A DNA stretch of 64,000 nt from Isoetes taiwanensis (taxonomy: Eukaryota > Streptophyta > Lycopodiopsida > Isoetales > Isoetaceae): contig JAJEKV010000012.1 in assembly GCA_021234155.1 (NCBI GenBank), positions 5,831,789-5,895,788 of the forward strand. The letters are read 5' to 3'. Each line of letters starts with the position of its first letter. Positions within the stretch are counted from its first letter, which is position 1. A program made the position numbers and the translations under genes. Under the pieces are notes generated by a model. It made no database searches and was not told where the DNA came from. It saw nothing but the letters and a program-made list of their open reading frames with translations. Of this stretch, positions 11,641 through 25,112 are shown in pieces.

Positions 11641-12471
11641 ACCACTAGATATGGTCTTTTGTATTTTTTGTGCTTTTGAAGCACCTTGAACTTATTCAAA
11701 TATCATGAAAAAAGCACAAAAAGTATCTTTTGTAATTTGTCATTGTTTGGTCTCTTGTAAATTGTTTTACATCTTTAGAAAACCAACATCTTCTATCAGG
11801 GTTCTGAAACTATAGTTGCTACTTACGAATATAAGATCATTTATTACTTAGACATTAGAATCAACTACTTTTTTAATGTAATTATGTGTCACCTAATGCA
11901 TATACTTGATGCATTAGAAAATATCAAATATAATATCCGAGTACTTTTTTTTTTGATGCACATGTTCCCTAGCTCGGATTCCTTCCTTGTTGATCCATTT
12001 ACACCTGCAGATAATAAGCTAAAGGTTAGTGCATTCATACACTTTACCAAGTTTGGTTCCGAGATACAATCCATCCAATTTCATATTTAGAATTATCTTT
12101 AGATGCTTTCTAATGTTGATATCAATATAGGAGCATGCCAAATATAGATAACTTCATTTGGATTCTTGTTGGGGATACGATAATCACGCAATCATCTACG
12201 AATGTATAGTTGGTCAACAAGCCTGTTACTACTAAGGTTTTTCCCTCGAAAACCCTTTCAGACAAGGGTTTTTAATCTTGGACAGCAATAAGCCTGTTAT
12301 CCTTTGTTTGGGTTCCACAGGCCATTTGGTCTTCGTGGATGATAAAAGTCAATACAGTTTGATTCAATTCTATTTAAGAGGCCAAATCTTCAACAAATGC
12401 TAAGACTATTGAGAAATTTTCAATCGCTCTGAAAACATTTTCCTCCAATTCATAGGTCGAAGGTATTTTCT

Positions 12472-13434
12472 AATAGCATCGATCCGAGCCATCGGATCGA
12501 CATTCTGGGAAGGGACGAGCTCCTATATCAGGACCGTTCCTCTTTCGGCTCAGTTATCGGCGTCTTCTCACAGCAGCTCCTTCTTCTATTTCCGTTGCTT
12601 CCCTCCCTTCCCACCCTGTTATGTGGGGTCTGCGTCTTTTTTGTCTACATTTGTTGTTCATGCACTATTATTGTTCTCCACCTTTGAGTGTTGCTCTTAT
12701 CAGGGTTTCTTTTCATCGGCATTCTCACATTTTCTTTTCCACTGCGGGTGATCTTTGTTTTCACTTTGAGGGTCTTTGCATATTTTCACATATTGGTTTC
12801 CACCCGTTGGGTGATGCTTTCCACCTTAGGGGTGATGCTATTTCTTTTGTTGTGTTCTTTTTCGCTCATATTTGGGACCTTCTTGGTGCGGGAAGGTCCG
12901 CGCCCATGTTGTTTTTCTCTAACCTTTTCACGGGTGTTTTTAGGGGTTCTTTTGTGGTGCTTGCGAGGATTTCATGGGGTTCGGGGCCCGTTCTTTTTTC
13001 CCCGCTCACCCACGGCCCATTTCCTCACTTCTCCATCTCACACCTCCTCTACGGTTTTCATTGCTTTTCCTCCTGCTTGATTCGTTTGCCATCAACCCTC
13101 TTGTTCTCCGAACCAACACATTTAAGGCTATTGGCGACCATTTCTCATTAGGGTTTTCCTCGAAAACCCGAAGGGCGGGTTTTTATCCCGATGAGAAGTT
13201 GTCGCCATTATCCTTCTATCTTGCCTATCAATAGATATGTTCTCAAATGTGGGGTAGTCCGATATTGTCCCTATGGTCGGCTATCCCTCTATATTCTTCA
13301 AACTATTGTATACTGCTGCTGTGATGAATGACAAGCCTATCACTGGAGGTTTCCCGGCGACTCGGCTTATAGTTAAGGAAGTTCTCTGGTAGTCGGCCGG
13401 TTTTGTGTCTATTATTACAGTCCCTTCCCAGAAT
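12472..13434 (-). mobile_element. Helentron-like element, copy A (nested in the CACTA-like element)
   Basis: A perfect 15-bp inverted pair, ATTCTGGGAAGGGAC (12502-12516) and its complement (13420-13434), bounds the element. Outside the left member is a 30-bp segment with a perfect 8-bp hairpin (CGATCCGA-GCCA-TCGGATCG, 12480-12499), also present in copies B and C. Subterminal inverted repeats, a hairpin near one end and no clear target duplication resemble Helentron/Helitron2 elements. A foldback or TIR element is the alternative. No Rep/helicase gene is present. The interior has pyrimidine-rich sequence, two CACCC/GGGTG mini-hairpins (about 12800-12840) and a GGGTTTTCCTCGAAAACCC hairpin at about 13152. 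Confidence 0.55.
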
Positions 13435-14042
13435 CTATGATTGTATCAAGAATACGACTCTTGGATGTCTGATCGATTCTGAAAAGGTTTGAAAAGGCCG
13501 AACGAGGCTTGAAGAAAACATTTTAGACCTACCGAGGCCTAATATGCCTAGCAAGGTTAACATGTTATCGGTATTTACTTAAGCTGAGACCACATCATTT
13601 AACAATTTTTAGGATCTTTCAACCATTTAAGTTAAAAAAATATTGATATGCCAAAATGCGTAGTTCAAATGAAGAAGCAAGGAATCCCCCCTCTCCCGGA
13701 TCGAAGCAAATATAATTCTGGGCCCCCCTCCGCAGGAGGAGGCCACTCTTGATTGAAGCAAATATAATTTTGGAGTAAAGGAAGGCCAAAACAAAGCTAA
13801 ACAAAACCACCAAATGATCATTTAGCCTTGGGGCATGCCCCTTGGCTATACGCGACAACCAAGAAGGTTGGTCACCATGTTGTATATAGCTAACATCACA
13901 TACATGGGTGGACGCATACCTCTACCATGGAGAAATACAAAGTATCATGGGGTCTCTATAGAATAATGCAACCCCCGCCCTCCACTCTATGCTACACCCC
14001 CTCCCCCCCCTCGGGCGCCGGCCACCCCGGGTGCGGCTCTAT

Positions 14043-15217
14043 CAGCGTTGGGGAAACCTTTTCCCTCCCATCGGAAAATTTCCTATAGATTTCAAACCCA
14101 ATCGGAATTTATAAGTTTGAACCGAATCGTTCCTGCAAACAAAATTCACAACCGGATCCCATTTTACCAAGACAAAGAGAACTCAAAGTATATTAGGACC
14201 AATTCACTACCACTATTCACCACGCACTCAATAGATATAATATCAAATTAAAATCAAATCAAAATGCTATATTGAAGCAAAGAATGATACTTAAAGAATA
14301 CAATAGCTTAAGAGGGAATTAACCCTGTTAACTATAATGTATTCGAAGAAGAATAAGTTTGGTTCCCCGTTGAAAGGAGAATAGATTATCTAAGGCAGAA
14401 AAGCAAGCATTAACACACATTGAAGTGAGAAAAAATTACTTCGAAGCATTAACACCAATCCGTGTAGAAATTTTGTCAAAGAATTCTTTGTTGTAAGAAA
14501 GTTTCCGAATTTACAGAGAATTGGTGAAAAAGAAAACGGATTAATGGGCTCCTTTCCTTCAAAATCAACACTTCTAGAGCAAATTCACCGTCTAGGAGGT
14601 TGCCAAAGGAGCAAATCCGCCAAGAATATAGAGAATATGAAGCTATATACAGAGATTGAGCAAAGCGCACCGATTTTGCAGAAATCTATACAAAAGAAGA
14701 TGCAAAAGAAAAATTGTGAAGCGCAAAATATACACAGCAAACCCAAAATCAGGAAAGAGCGAGTATATCCACAGCCGAATTAGATAAGGCAAAGAAACGA
14801 CACGAGAACCCTGAGCGCTGTTTATGGCGGAAGGAATTGCCTCTTTCTTCATCGTTCTGCAGTTCTGGTCCTTGTTCTGCATCCGTTCTATGCCCTTGTT
14901 CTGGTCCGTTCTGCATTGTTCTTCAGTTCATGTGTATTGACCATCGCTGAGGCAACGCCAATTTGAAATTAGAGGTAATAAGGCATCGTTTTTATGTAGC
15001 AGAGTTTCCCTCCCTTTTCGTCTGCAATAAATTATGTGGGCGATTTGCAATAAATTATGTGGGATAGTAAGTGTCGGTTTGTGTTTTCCCTGTCGGACAA
15101 TCCCCGGAATTCAACAATTTATGTGCGGAACTGGTTCCGCCACTCAACCACGCTGGGCAGTGAACTAGTAATTTAAAACGAAAAAAATGGCTCTACCCCG
15201 GAGTTTCCCCAACGTTG
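14043..15217. mobile_element. hAT-family non-autonomous transposon (1,175 bp)
   Basis: The left end CAGCGTTGGGGAAAC and the right end GTTTCCCCAACGTTG form 15-bp terminal inverted repeats with one mismatch. The element is flanked by a perfect 8-bp duplication GGCTCTAT (14035-14042 and 15218-15225), the hAT hallmark. There is no transposase frame. The interior includes GTTCTGCA-rich repeats near 14860-14930. The perfect target duplication suggests a relatively recent insertion into the CACTA-like element. Confidence 0.9.
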
Positions 15218-15583
15218 GGCTCTATATCATGGAGAAATCAAATGCCTGTTTAGCATGGCCATACATTGAGAAGAATTTCTGGCACTTGGGAAGGGGTTCT
15301 TTGGCCACTAGACCAGCTACAAGGCTATAGCCATACTTCACGAGGAATTTTCGGCCTGGTCACGAATCTTAAAACATATCCCGAATTTTGTAGTTACAGT
15401 CATGAATTTCATGCTATAGTAGTTGTTGGTGGGTTTATGCTTGCGTTGATTTCACTTGGGTGCAACTGCAGTTCGGGCATGTATTTATATATTTTGCTGT
15501 ACTTATTGTGTATATTTAACATTTCAATGGTTTATAATCCAATGGTTAACTTTTAAATATATGAAAAAGAATAATTAGACCTA

Positions 15584-15640
15584 AGAGCCGGTTCACTGAC
15601 ATACAGTGAACCCTTTTACAAGCATGTGCACTGGCTCTAG
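15584..15640. other. Nested hairpin
   Basis: GGTTCACTG (15590-15598), loop ACATA, CAGTGAACC (15604-15612) is a perfect 9-bp stem. Outer AGAGCC and GGCTCT pair around it. Function unknown. Confidence 0.55.
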
Positions 15641-15874
15641 GGTTCGGGAAATTCCGAGGAACCATTGTAAGCATCCGTTAAAATATTAAAAAAAACACCT
15701 TATTATTAAAATAGTCGGATCGTTTTTCTTTTTTATTTTTGCATTTCACGAAAATCTAATGGGTGAGATTTTTTTTTGACGGAAAAAGAGCTGGAGCCAG
15801 GGGAAAATGACGGAAATATTTATGGTAGTAGGCTAATTTTCGATTTTGCAAATAGGTTAAACGTTTTTACGTTT

Positions 15875-15999
15875 TAGGTTAGGGTTTTGTTTTCTTGATG
15901 TTTTGGTGCAACGGCGGCAGCGGCAGAGATGGAGAAGATCGTCTCTATCATGAAGGGCGGCGCCGGATCTGATGCTGAACTGCTCTTCTTCTACTGGGT
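15875..15999 (+). promoter_or_regulatory. Telo-box and GC-richer 5' exon-like segment inside the CACTA-like element
   Basis: TTAGGGTTT (15879-15887, the complement of the plant telo-box AAACCCTAA) is followed by a GC-richer stretch with an ATG at 15929 and a splice donor TACTGG|GTAAGC near 15998. The predicted peptide (starting MEKIVSIMKGG) is not recognisably a hexokinase N-terminus. It may be the promoter and first exon captured with the hexokinase fragment, or from another gene. Confidence 0.4.
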
Positions 16000-16086
16000 A
16001 AGCATTTCCTTCTGTTTCTTTTTCAAATTGCAGCATATACAAAAATTGTTTGTAAGCTTTTCCACTATCCGAGAGCTTAAATGTAG

Positions 16087-17045
<959 letters not shown>

Positions 17046-17204
17046 TAGATGTTAGATCTAAATTAGTTTTCTACATATATCTGGAAATAAATGTAACATT
17101 GTTTATGAGTTTTGGAAATGGTTGGGGTTCAAATCCCCTTGCTCCCTATTATTTTGTTGCTATTGAGGAAAATAGATACAGTGAATTAGCAGTGAAAAGT
17201 ACTA

Positions 17205-17862
17205 CTATACATAAGAAACCATATACGGTCCTTAATAGTTTTACTCTTTTATACTTGAAATGCTTCAAACAACATACCATTACTTGTATGCATAAGAAAC
17301 CATCCACAGTCCTTAATAGTCTTATACTTAAAAACTTGAAATGCTTCAAACAACATACCATTACTGGTTTATAAATGAGAACCATATAGCTAATGCATAA
17401 CAATACCATTACTGGTTTATAAATGAGAACCATATAGCTAATGCATAACAAAACCGTGCTCATATAGAACAAATACACATGTGCTTTACCATGACATTTA
17501 GCCATGCTAGTTTACTACAATAGCCAACCACATTATAAAATCACCCGAAACGAGCACTATATTAAGCCACATCCACAACCATAATGTTAAACCACATGGA
17601 CAAATCGTACACTTAAATACTATAAGTATACCACATTCATTTACCAATATGTAATACCATTTTGACAAACTCTACAAAAAGGCCATCTGCGATTACCATG
17701 CCATAATACCACCCTAACAAACCTAACAAGAGAACCCATTAGTTTAGCCACATATGGTTTTTAATGATATCAACCCACAAACACCCATTGGCTTTATAGA
17801 ATGGTTTTCTAGTCATAACCAAGGAAAAAACCATGTATGTTTTTAATTTTGGGTGCCTTGTG
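17205..17862. repeat. Right subterminal repeats of the CACTA-like element
   Basis: A ~81-bp duplicated block (ttgaaatgcttcaaacaac, about 17211-17360) is followed by two perfect 48-bp units, 17356-17403 and 17404-17451. From 17452 to the end, AACCACAT, GCCACAT and ATAACCA motifs recur every 20-40 bp, the complement of the motif family at the left end. Confidence 0.7.
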
Positions 17863-18671
17863 ACAGAGCTTTGTGGCAAAAGTTGGCTGACATTCTACCA
17901 GACGCTCCGTCACAATCAGTTGATGTGCCTATATTGGACTGGTCCCCAAATTGTTAATGCACAACGTCTTGTGCATTCGTTATATCAAAAGCTGGTTGAT
18001 GTTGACATTGTCCCTCCTCAGGCTGGTTGGCCGCTCTGCATTCTTCCTCCTCAGTGGAAGCGCATGTGGTCCTGGGTCTGGAATAAATTGCTTCATTCCA
18101 AAGTTTCTACCTTATGGTGGCAACTCCTTCACAGATGTCTGCGGGTTAATGTGGGGTTAATGTGCTGGTTTATAAGTTTTATCCCCACATTTCAGAACTC
18201 TGCCCACTGTGTAAGCGGCAAGTTGAGAGTCTCGAGCACTGCTTCTTTCTATGTGACCAAGTTTAGCCAGTTTGGTCATGGTTACTATCTCTCTTCCATG
18301 TGGCTTTGACTAGCCAGCAAATGCTTCTCGCCATTTATCCTTCCACTTGGAACAACTTGTAGCAATAGGCTTTTCACTTAGCTTCAGGCTAGTTGTTGTG
18401 ACCTGTTTGGAAAAGAAGGCGGTTGTGTATCTTCAAAAGGCTTATCAATTAGCGTCGACCAACTTCTTCACGAGGCGCAAGACAGATTGGTGAAGGCATA
18501 CCTATGTTCTCAGCTTGTTCCTGGGTATCTTATCTTATGCATAGACAAGTGGCTGCACTTAGTGGATTATCTTTGTATGCTGAGATTTTATTCCTGTCTC
18601 TCCATCTATGTGTGTACTTCTTCTGGAATATTGAATAAGAATTTGTCATCCTTCAAAAAAAAAAAAAAAAA
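17863..18671 (+). pseudogene. LINE 3' end with zf-RVT domain and A tail (right part of the split copy)
   Basis: This continues the LINE interrupted at 11072. It contains HSKVSTLWWQLLHRCLRVNVG, the start of the zinc-finger zf-RVT region at the C-terminus of plant LINE ORF2, followed by frameshifted remains of the Cys/His part (SAHC). The copy ends in a 3' untranslated region and an A tract at 18655-18671. The homologous stretch on the minus strand at 34223-34032 keeps WWQVIHRC and VESIEHCFF. Confidence 0.8.
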
Positions 18672-18949
18672 CTATGCACACAGGTCCATGTTATAAATAA
18701 AGAAGCATCGAGCTTATTTGTGAACATGACATTAACCTCATTTTAAAGAGCTAGGAATATTGCAGTGCATTTTTATGACATTGGTGGTCGTCATATGATG
18801 TTGGCATTTCCATTTACATGTGATGTTGACATTTGGTGAGCCAATACAACCTTACTCCTATTATTCTAGAATATTTACATAGTCTGTTCACAAAGCATTC
18901 ATTCAAATATGTACCACATCTTCATAATTTGTAGCGTCTTGAAGTATTT

Positions 18950-19656
18950 GCTAACTGTTGTATGTTCTTTAAACTGATTGAGGCAACGAAAGAACAATGC
19001 ACAGTACGATGGTATCATGCAGTAGCTCCATCAGTGATATCCAGTTATTTGGACTCTCCATTATCTTCTGCTAGTCATAGAAGCACTTCTTTAAGATGGT
19101 CCTTTCTAATATTTAGAGAACCAGATTACATGATGAATGCAGACCTGGATGTGACGAGTGAAATGCAAAGATTTACTGATTTACAGTCTCTAGGGATATG
19201 GGTGAAAGCATGCTACGGTGTACCACTTTTGGAACCCTCAAAAGTACCTTCACTGGGTACTTTTAAAACTGGTACTTTCTGTTTTTTCTTCCCATTAAAA
19301 TCAATCGAAAACTTTTGAATTGAACGTCAATAACATGTCAATCTATAGTATTAGAGGATACCAATACTATTAGAGACTAAAATTAATGAACCAACTCTCA
19401 AACTTATTGTTTATGAGGCATTTATGCAAGTTTCCAGTACCCAGTGCTGGGTACTTTTTTGGGTAGTTTCGCACTCCCTAAAAAGAACTTTAGATGGTAC
19501 ACCCTAGCATGCTTTCACCCATATCCAGACTATATTAGTGCTATTTTGCTACATATTCTAAATGAGGTGCACCCTGAACTACCACAGTCATCGGATTCGT
19601 CGATCCTACGACCTAGATCATATGTTGAGGCCTGTGAGCACCTCTCGTTTCGCTTA
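18950..19656 (+). pseudogene. Unrecognised coding segment interrupted by a MITE
   Basis: The open frame ending at 19193 (reading KLIEATKEQCTVRWYHAV through EMQRFTDLQSL) and the frame starting at 19528 (DYISAILLHILNEVHPELPQ to a stop at about 19656) are brought into one frame if the 333-bp element between them is removed. Together they give roughly 115 residues with mixed polarity and no membrane segment. I do not recognise the family. The upstream part lacks a start codon with context and is probably an internal exon. Confidence 0.45.
19194..19526. mobile_element. 333-bp MITE with ~31-bp terminal inverted repeats
   Basis: GGATATGGGTGAAAGCATGC at the left end matches the complement of the right end over about 31 bp with one mismatch. 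Flanks are ctctag and agacta, consistent with a short (AG) duplication. Internal gtactttt/aaaagtac palindromes occur on both arms. The superfamily is not assignable. Confidence 0.75.
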
Positions 19657-19659
19657 TAG

Positions 19660-20034
19660 TCATTTATGATTGGAGGCGCCTATGATTTTGAAATATGAAA
19701 TACGATTTCACCTAAGGTTTTGAGGGAATATCGAACCTCGATAAGGCTTTAACCAAGATTTTGGATTATAAAATACGGGCTACCAAAATAACTTAATGTT
19801 CTAATAAAACGACTATAACCAATATATTCAATGAGCTAATGTGATTTTTTTTTATCTTGAATCCTTTTTTTTTTTTTTATATAACAACACATTCAATTGA
19901 TATATGGTTTATGGTTTAAGGAATTGTTATTTTTTGCATCCATATCAAATCCCCTAAACCCCCGTTATTTTGCTACATATTCAATCAGAGGTTTGTATAA
20001 GAAGAGTGTCCATACATTCTCACTATATGGACCT
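19660..20034. other. No gene recognised
   Basis: AT-rich intergenic sequence with two T-rich runs near 19845-19880. No feature supported. Confidence 0.5.
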
Positions 20035-20035
20035 A

Positions 20036-20581
20036 TTCTGGGAAGGGACTCGCAAGAGACACAAAACTGGCCATAGATAGGCTTGTCATTCATCACAACA
20101 ACAGTATACAATGTTTGGAAGAATAGTGAGGGGTAGCCGACCATAGGAACAATATAGGACTATTCCGTAAAAAGAAATGTGCACAGGCAATATAGAAGGG
20201 TAATGGCGACAACTTCTCATCGGGATAAAAAAAACCCCGCCCTTTCGGGTTTTCGAGGAAAACCCTAATGAGAAATGGTCGCCAACAACCTTGAATGTGT
20301 TGCCTGGAAAACCGAAGGAGATGGGTCGATGGCGAACACAAAATATAGCAGGACCCCAGAAGACGGCGGAAGCCTGCAAGCAACAAAAAGAACCCCGAAA
20401 ACACACCCGTGAATGATTAAAGAAAAGCAAACTCATGCCCCCATGCAGCAGGATGGGAAGGGAGGGAAGCAATGAGAATAGAAGAAGAGCTGCTGTGAGA
20501 AGACGCCAATAATCAGTCCGAAAGAGGAAAAAACCCGTCCCTTCCCAGAATGGCGATCCGATGGCTCTGATCGATGCTATT
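20036..20581 (+). mobile_element. Helentron-like element, copy B
   Basis: Opens with ATTCTGGGAAGGGACTCG at 20034-20051 and closes with GTCCCTTCCCAGAAT at 20538-20552. The closing repeat is followed by the family hairpin CGATCCGA-TGGC-TCTGATCG (20554-20573; one mismatch) and GCTATT. It is a shortened relative of copy A in the opposite orientation, sharing the GGGTTTTCGAGGAAAACCC hairpin region (20220-20275) and the segment around 20330-20420. It abuts copy C with a shared ATT. Confidence 0.55.
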
Positions 20582-20738
20582 CTGGGAAGGGACTCGTAAG
20601 AGACACAAAACTGGCCGACTACCCAAGGACTTCCTCAACTACAAGCCGATGGCGTAAAACCTGCAAGCAACACAAAGAACTCTAAAAAACACCCGTGAAA
20701 GGTTAGAGAAAATCCAACATGTAGCAGAAAAAAAAAGA

Positions 20739-21055
20739 GCATCATCCAATAGGGTGGAGAACAGCATCACTCAACGGGTGGAAAACCAATTATGTAAAAA
20801 GAAATATGTGCCACCCTCGAGGTGGAAATAAACAGCATCACCTGCAGGTGGAGATAGCATCACCCATAGGGTGGAGAAAAGCGTCACCCAACGGGTGGAT
20901 AACAATCATGTAGAAAGAAATATGCGTCACCCTCGAGGTGGAAATAAACAGCATCACCCGGAGGGTGGAGAAAAAGCGTCACCCAGCAGGCGGAAGAAAA
21001 CATGAGAAATAGAAATGGGTGTCACCATCACGGTGGAAATAAACAGCACCACCCA
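20739..21055. repeat. Array of ~11 CACCC-N-GGGTG mini-hairpins
   Basis: Units of the form TCACCC-nnn-GGGTGGA recur every 20-45 bp, with variable centres (aac, tcga, cgga, tgca). A higher-order period of about 112 bp is visible from the aagaaatatg motif near 20799 and 20911. Each unit is a small perfect or near-perfect inverted repeat. Isolated units of the same kind occur in copy A and at about 27160-27235. Confidence 0.8.
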
Positions 21056-21290
21056 CAAAAATGGTCCAATAGGAACCCATGTCACAAAATTGCAATGGAG
21101 TGCCAAACGCAATATTTGGCACATCCAGACACAGCTAAAGAGCAAAAGATGATGTATAATGATAGCACAATACACAATGATAGCACAATGCACTGTGAAA
21201 AGAAGAGCCCAACAGCTAGCTAGAAATGAAGTTCCCGGCGAATGATGCATAATGATAGCAATGCACAAGGCACAATGATTAAAGAAGGTG
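20930..21290. repeat. Inverted-repeat arm 1 of copy C (partners ~27030-27240 and ~24355-24740)
   Basis: The sequence around 20936-21115 (CACCC hairpins, then cattgcaatt-type and gccaaatattg-type complements and acatccagacacagc) is the inverted copy of 27035-27235. The part from about 21050 to 21280, including the atagcacaatgca motif cluster, is also inverted relative to 24355-24740. Confidence 0.75.
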
Positions 21291-21889
21291 TATTCAGGAA
21301 CAAACAATATGCCTAATCTGTCAAATGAAAAGATCACACTAAGAACATGAAAAGTCAATCACGTCCAATAACATAAGAAGCAGCGTCTCTAAGCTTACCA
21401 GATGCATGACAATCACCAACATAATGATCAATCTCAGAGCAATGTCAAAAAGAAAATAAGGTTGACATAAAAAGGAAGTCCAGAGCAAAGAGGTTTATAA
21501 GGTCGGTGAAATGGTTTGGAAGAGGAATAGGAGAGCGAAGGTGTCAAGGTCTGGTGCAGGTTAGCAGAGTAGAAATGTGCGGTGATGTCAGAAAACAAAG
21601 AAGGCTACATGTCTAAAGCCATGAAGAAAGGCCCAATATGAATCATACTTTTGCAAACAAGAGACGAGATTGGGGAAGCGGATGTAGACATGTCGGCACC
21701 AACCAAAAGGAAGGTCAAGAAGGGAAAAGATGAAAATTTTCGAATCACAATGTAGATCGAACAAAAATAAAGCTTAAGTTGTCACAGGTGGAGTTATGTG
21801 CCAAAAATGAGGTCTAAGTTTGAAGAAAAGTAGAATTGCTATGCACAAGCAATGTATGTCAAAGAGGAGGGCAAAATCAAGGTGAGGTT

Positions 21890-23003
<1,114 letters not shown>

Positions 23004-23027
23004 CCTAAATATCTGGGATTTGTGGGG

Positions 23028-23312
23028 TTGAGGATACAAACCCCCAAGCTATAGAAAAATAAAGATATGCTTTAAATATAAAAATATCACAATAAATCCA
23101 GAAGAACAAAATGGATGCATTAATTTAATGGGTTGAGACACAGGGTGTCAAATAGAGGATCAACATTAGAGAAGCAAGAGAGACGTAGATAATAAGGGTC
23201 AAATGAATATCTGTAAATGAGCATGCAGATAATAGAATAGAAGAAGCTTGTGCAAAGAGGAAGGGATCAAAAAATATAAGTTGGCAAGAGGAGCCCAGTT
23301 AAAGCTATCTAT
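23028..23312. repeat. Direct repeat with 28772-29057
   Basis: The block starting gaggatacaaacccccaagc and ending ttaaagctatctatgg recurs in the same orientation at 28772-29057 with a few mismatches. It lies next to arms that are otherwise inverted, so inversion and duplication have both acted here. 23320-23420 is inverted relative to about 27610-27705. Confidence 0.85.
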
Positions 23313-25062
23313 GGAAGGTTAAAAGGAAGAATTAAGGTTAACGTGAATCAACATAAATCGAGCAAAATGAGGGTGAAGTAGTCAAAGGTGAGGTTATGGC
23401 CAATGAAAAGGAGAAGATGGAGGATCATGTTATACGAAATAACGGCCCAGAGATGACCACCTATAGGCACCCTAAACAAATGAAATAAGTAGCAATTAGA
23501 GAAACAAGGGATGAGCTAAAGTCAGAGGTGGCAGACATAAAAAGGCTCAAAACACAAGAATGCGAAGATGGCTATGGTCCCATGAAGAGTAAAATGGAGG
23601 GTCTATGTCAAAGGCAAGGTGAGAGACATAGAAGAGATCCGAGAAGTGCAGCGACCCAATATAATACCTTGTGTATACCAGGTAAGCCCACCATGATGAC
23701 GAATCTAAGGAGGCGCCCCGGCATGCCAACGAGAACGGCAACAAGGCGATGAAAAACAAACCATGTTAAGGCGTACAATGCATACATGCAGCCCAGAGCG
23801 ATGCAATCCTCCGAATCCAAGATATTTAGGTTTTGCAAATATTCATTTTCAACTCTAGTGGTGCTCCTTCAATGTTTTTCTACAGTTATCTCTGGTTGGA
23901 TGCGCAGGAGGGGTTAGCGCACTTCTCCTCATTCTAGACTTGGAGTTCTATCTTGAGCTTGGGATTTCGATTTGACCTTGATTCACCTTGCTGCCGTCTT
24001 CGCTCTCTCCCTCCACTGTTCCTTCCACACAACTGTCCTGCCTATAACCATCTCCACTCTTTTGTCAACCTAGCCCACTTTGATCACTTTCAGGCTCATC
24101 TATAGCGACATCACAGCTTCCTCTTCTCGGGTTTGCCTCCAACAACCATCTCTCGTTTCCTCGTTCTCTTGGCCAGAACCTCACCTTGATTTTGGTCTCA
24201 CATTTGACATACATTGCTTGTGCATAGCCATCCTACTTTTCTTCAAACTTAAGCCTCATTTTTTGGCAAGTTGCAGTTTTGGCGTCATGTTCTTGAAGTT
24301 CTTCTGTCCAGTTTACATGTTTCCAACACTAGCATTATATACCATTTGCATATTTGCTTTTTAGCTGTGTCTGGATGTGCCCAGTATTGCGTTTGGCCCT
24401 CCATTGCAATTTTTTGACATGGGTTTCTAGTGGATCATTTTCTTTTTTTGATGCTTATCTTTCTCTAGATGTGGCGTATATTGAGTTATTGTGCATGAGG
24501 TATTATCTTGGGCGCATTCTAATTTTGTGCAGGTTGCTAGTCCTGCCTCATTCTAGTTGTCTTGGGGAATTCCTTTCTAGCTGGTTGTTGAGATCTTTTT
24601 CACTGTAAATTGTGCTATCATTGTGCATTGTGCATTATGCTATCCTTATGCATCATTTGCCAGGGAATTCATTTCTAGCTCTCTTTGTTCACAGTACATT
24701 GGGATATCATTGTGCATTGTGCTATCATTATTCATCATGTTTGCTATGTCGAGATATATGATATCGAGATCACCATCTTGCTGCTAGACGTGATGTCACA
24801 GCACTGACAGCACTCAGCACATAGTTGCTGACTAAGCACTTATCAACACTGAGCACCGACCTAACTAAGTAACGGCAGTTATTAGTGGGCGGTGGTTGAA
24901 CGGCTAATACTATTCTTAGTATCACCGTTTTGTTTATATCATTGTACTTTTGTATTGATATACACCATTGAATACAATTCCATTTGCCTTTGTTTTGGGA
25001 GCTTGCGCTCTCGGATATTGGTGTGCATCCCCTTCTCTCCCTTTCTTGGTGCAACCTTCACA

Positions 25063-25074
25063 TGGTATCAGAGC
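25063..25074 (+). other. Primer-binding site (initiator tRNA-Met)
   Basis: TGGTATCAGAGC directly after the left LTR is complementary to the 3' end of plant initiator methionine tRNA. It is the standard minus-strand primer site of Ty1/copia elements. Confidence 0.9.
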
Positions 25075-25112
25075 ACTAGGTGTGCTGAGATTGATTCAAG
25101 ATCAACACAGCA

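Noticed and set aside
12621-13234. 176-codon and overlapping frames in copy A
   Set aside because: Phe/Leu/Ser-rich translation of pyrimidine-rich transposon DNA, with no motif and not conserved in copy B.
17149-17505. Minus-strand 118-codon frame
   Set aside because: It is formed by tandem repeats in the right subterminal region of the CACTA-like element, so its repeated peptide (CISYMVLIYKPVMV) is not evidence of a gene.
24770-25054. Minus-strand 94-97 codon frame present twice (also 26736-27029)
   Set aside because: Both lie wholly within the two identical LTRs; duplication of the frame reflects duplication of the LTR.
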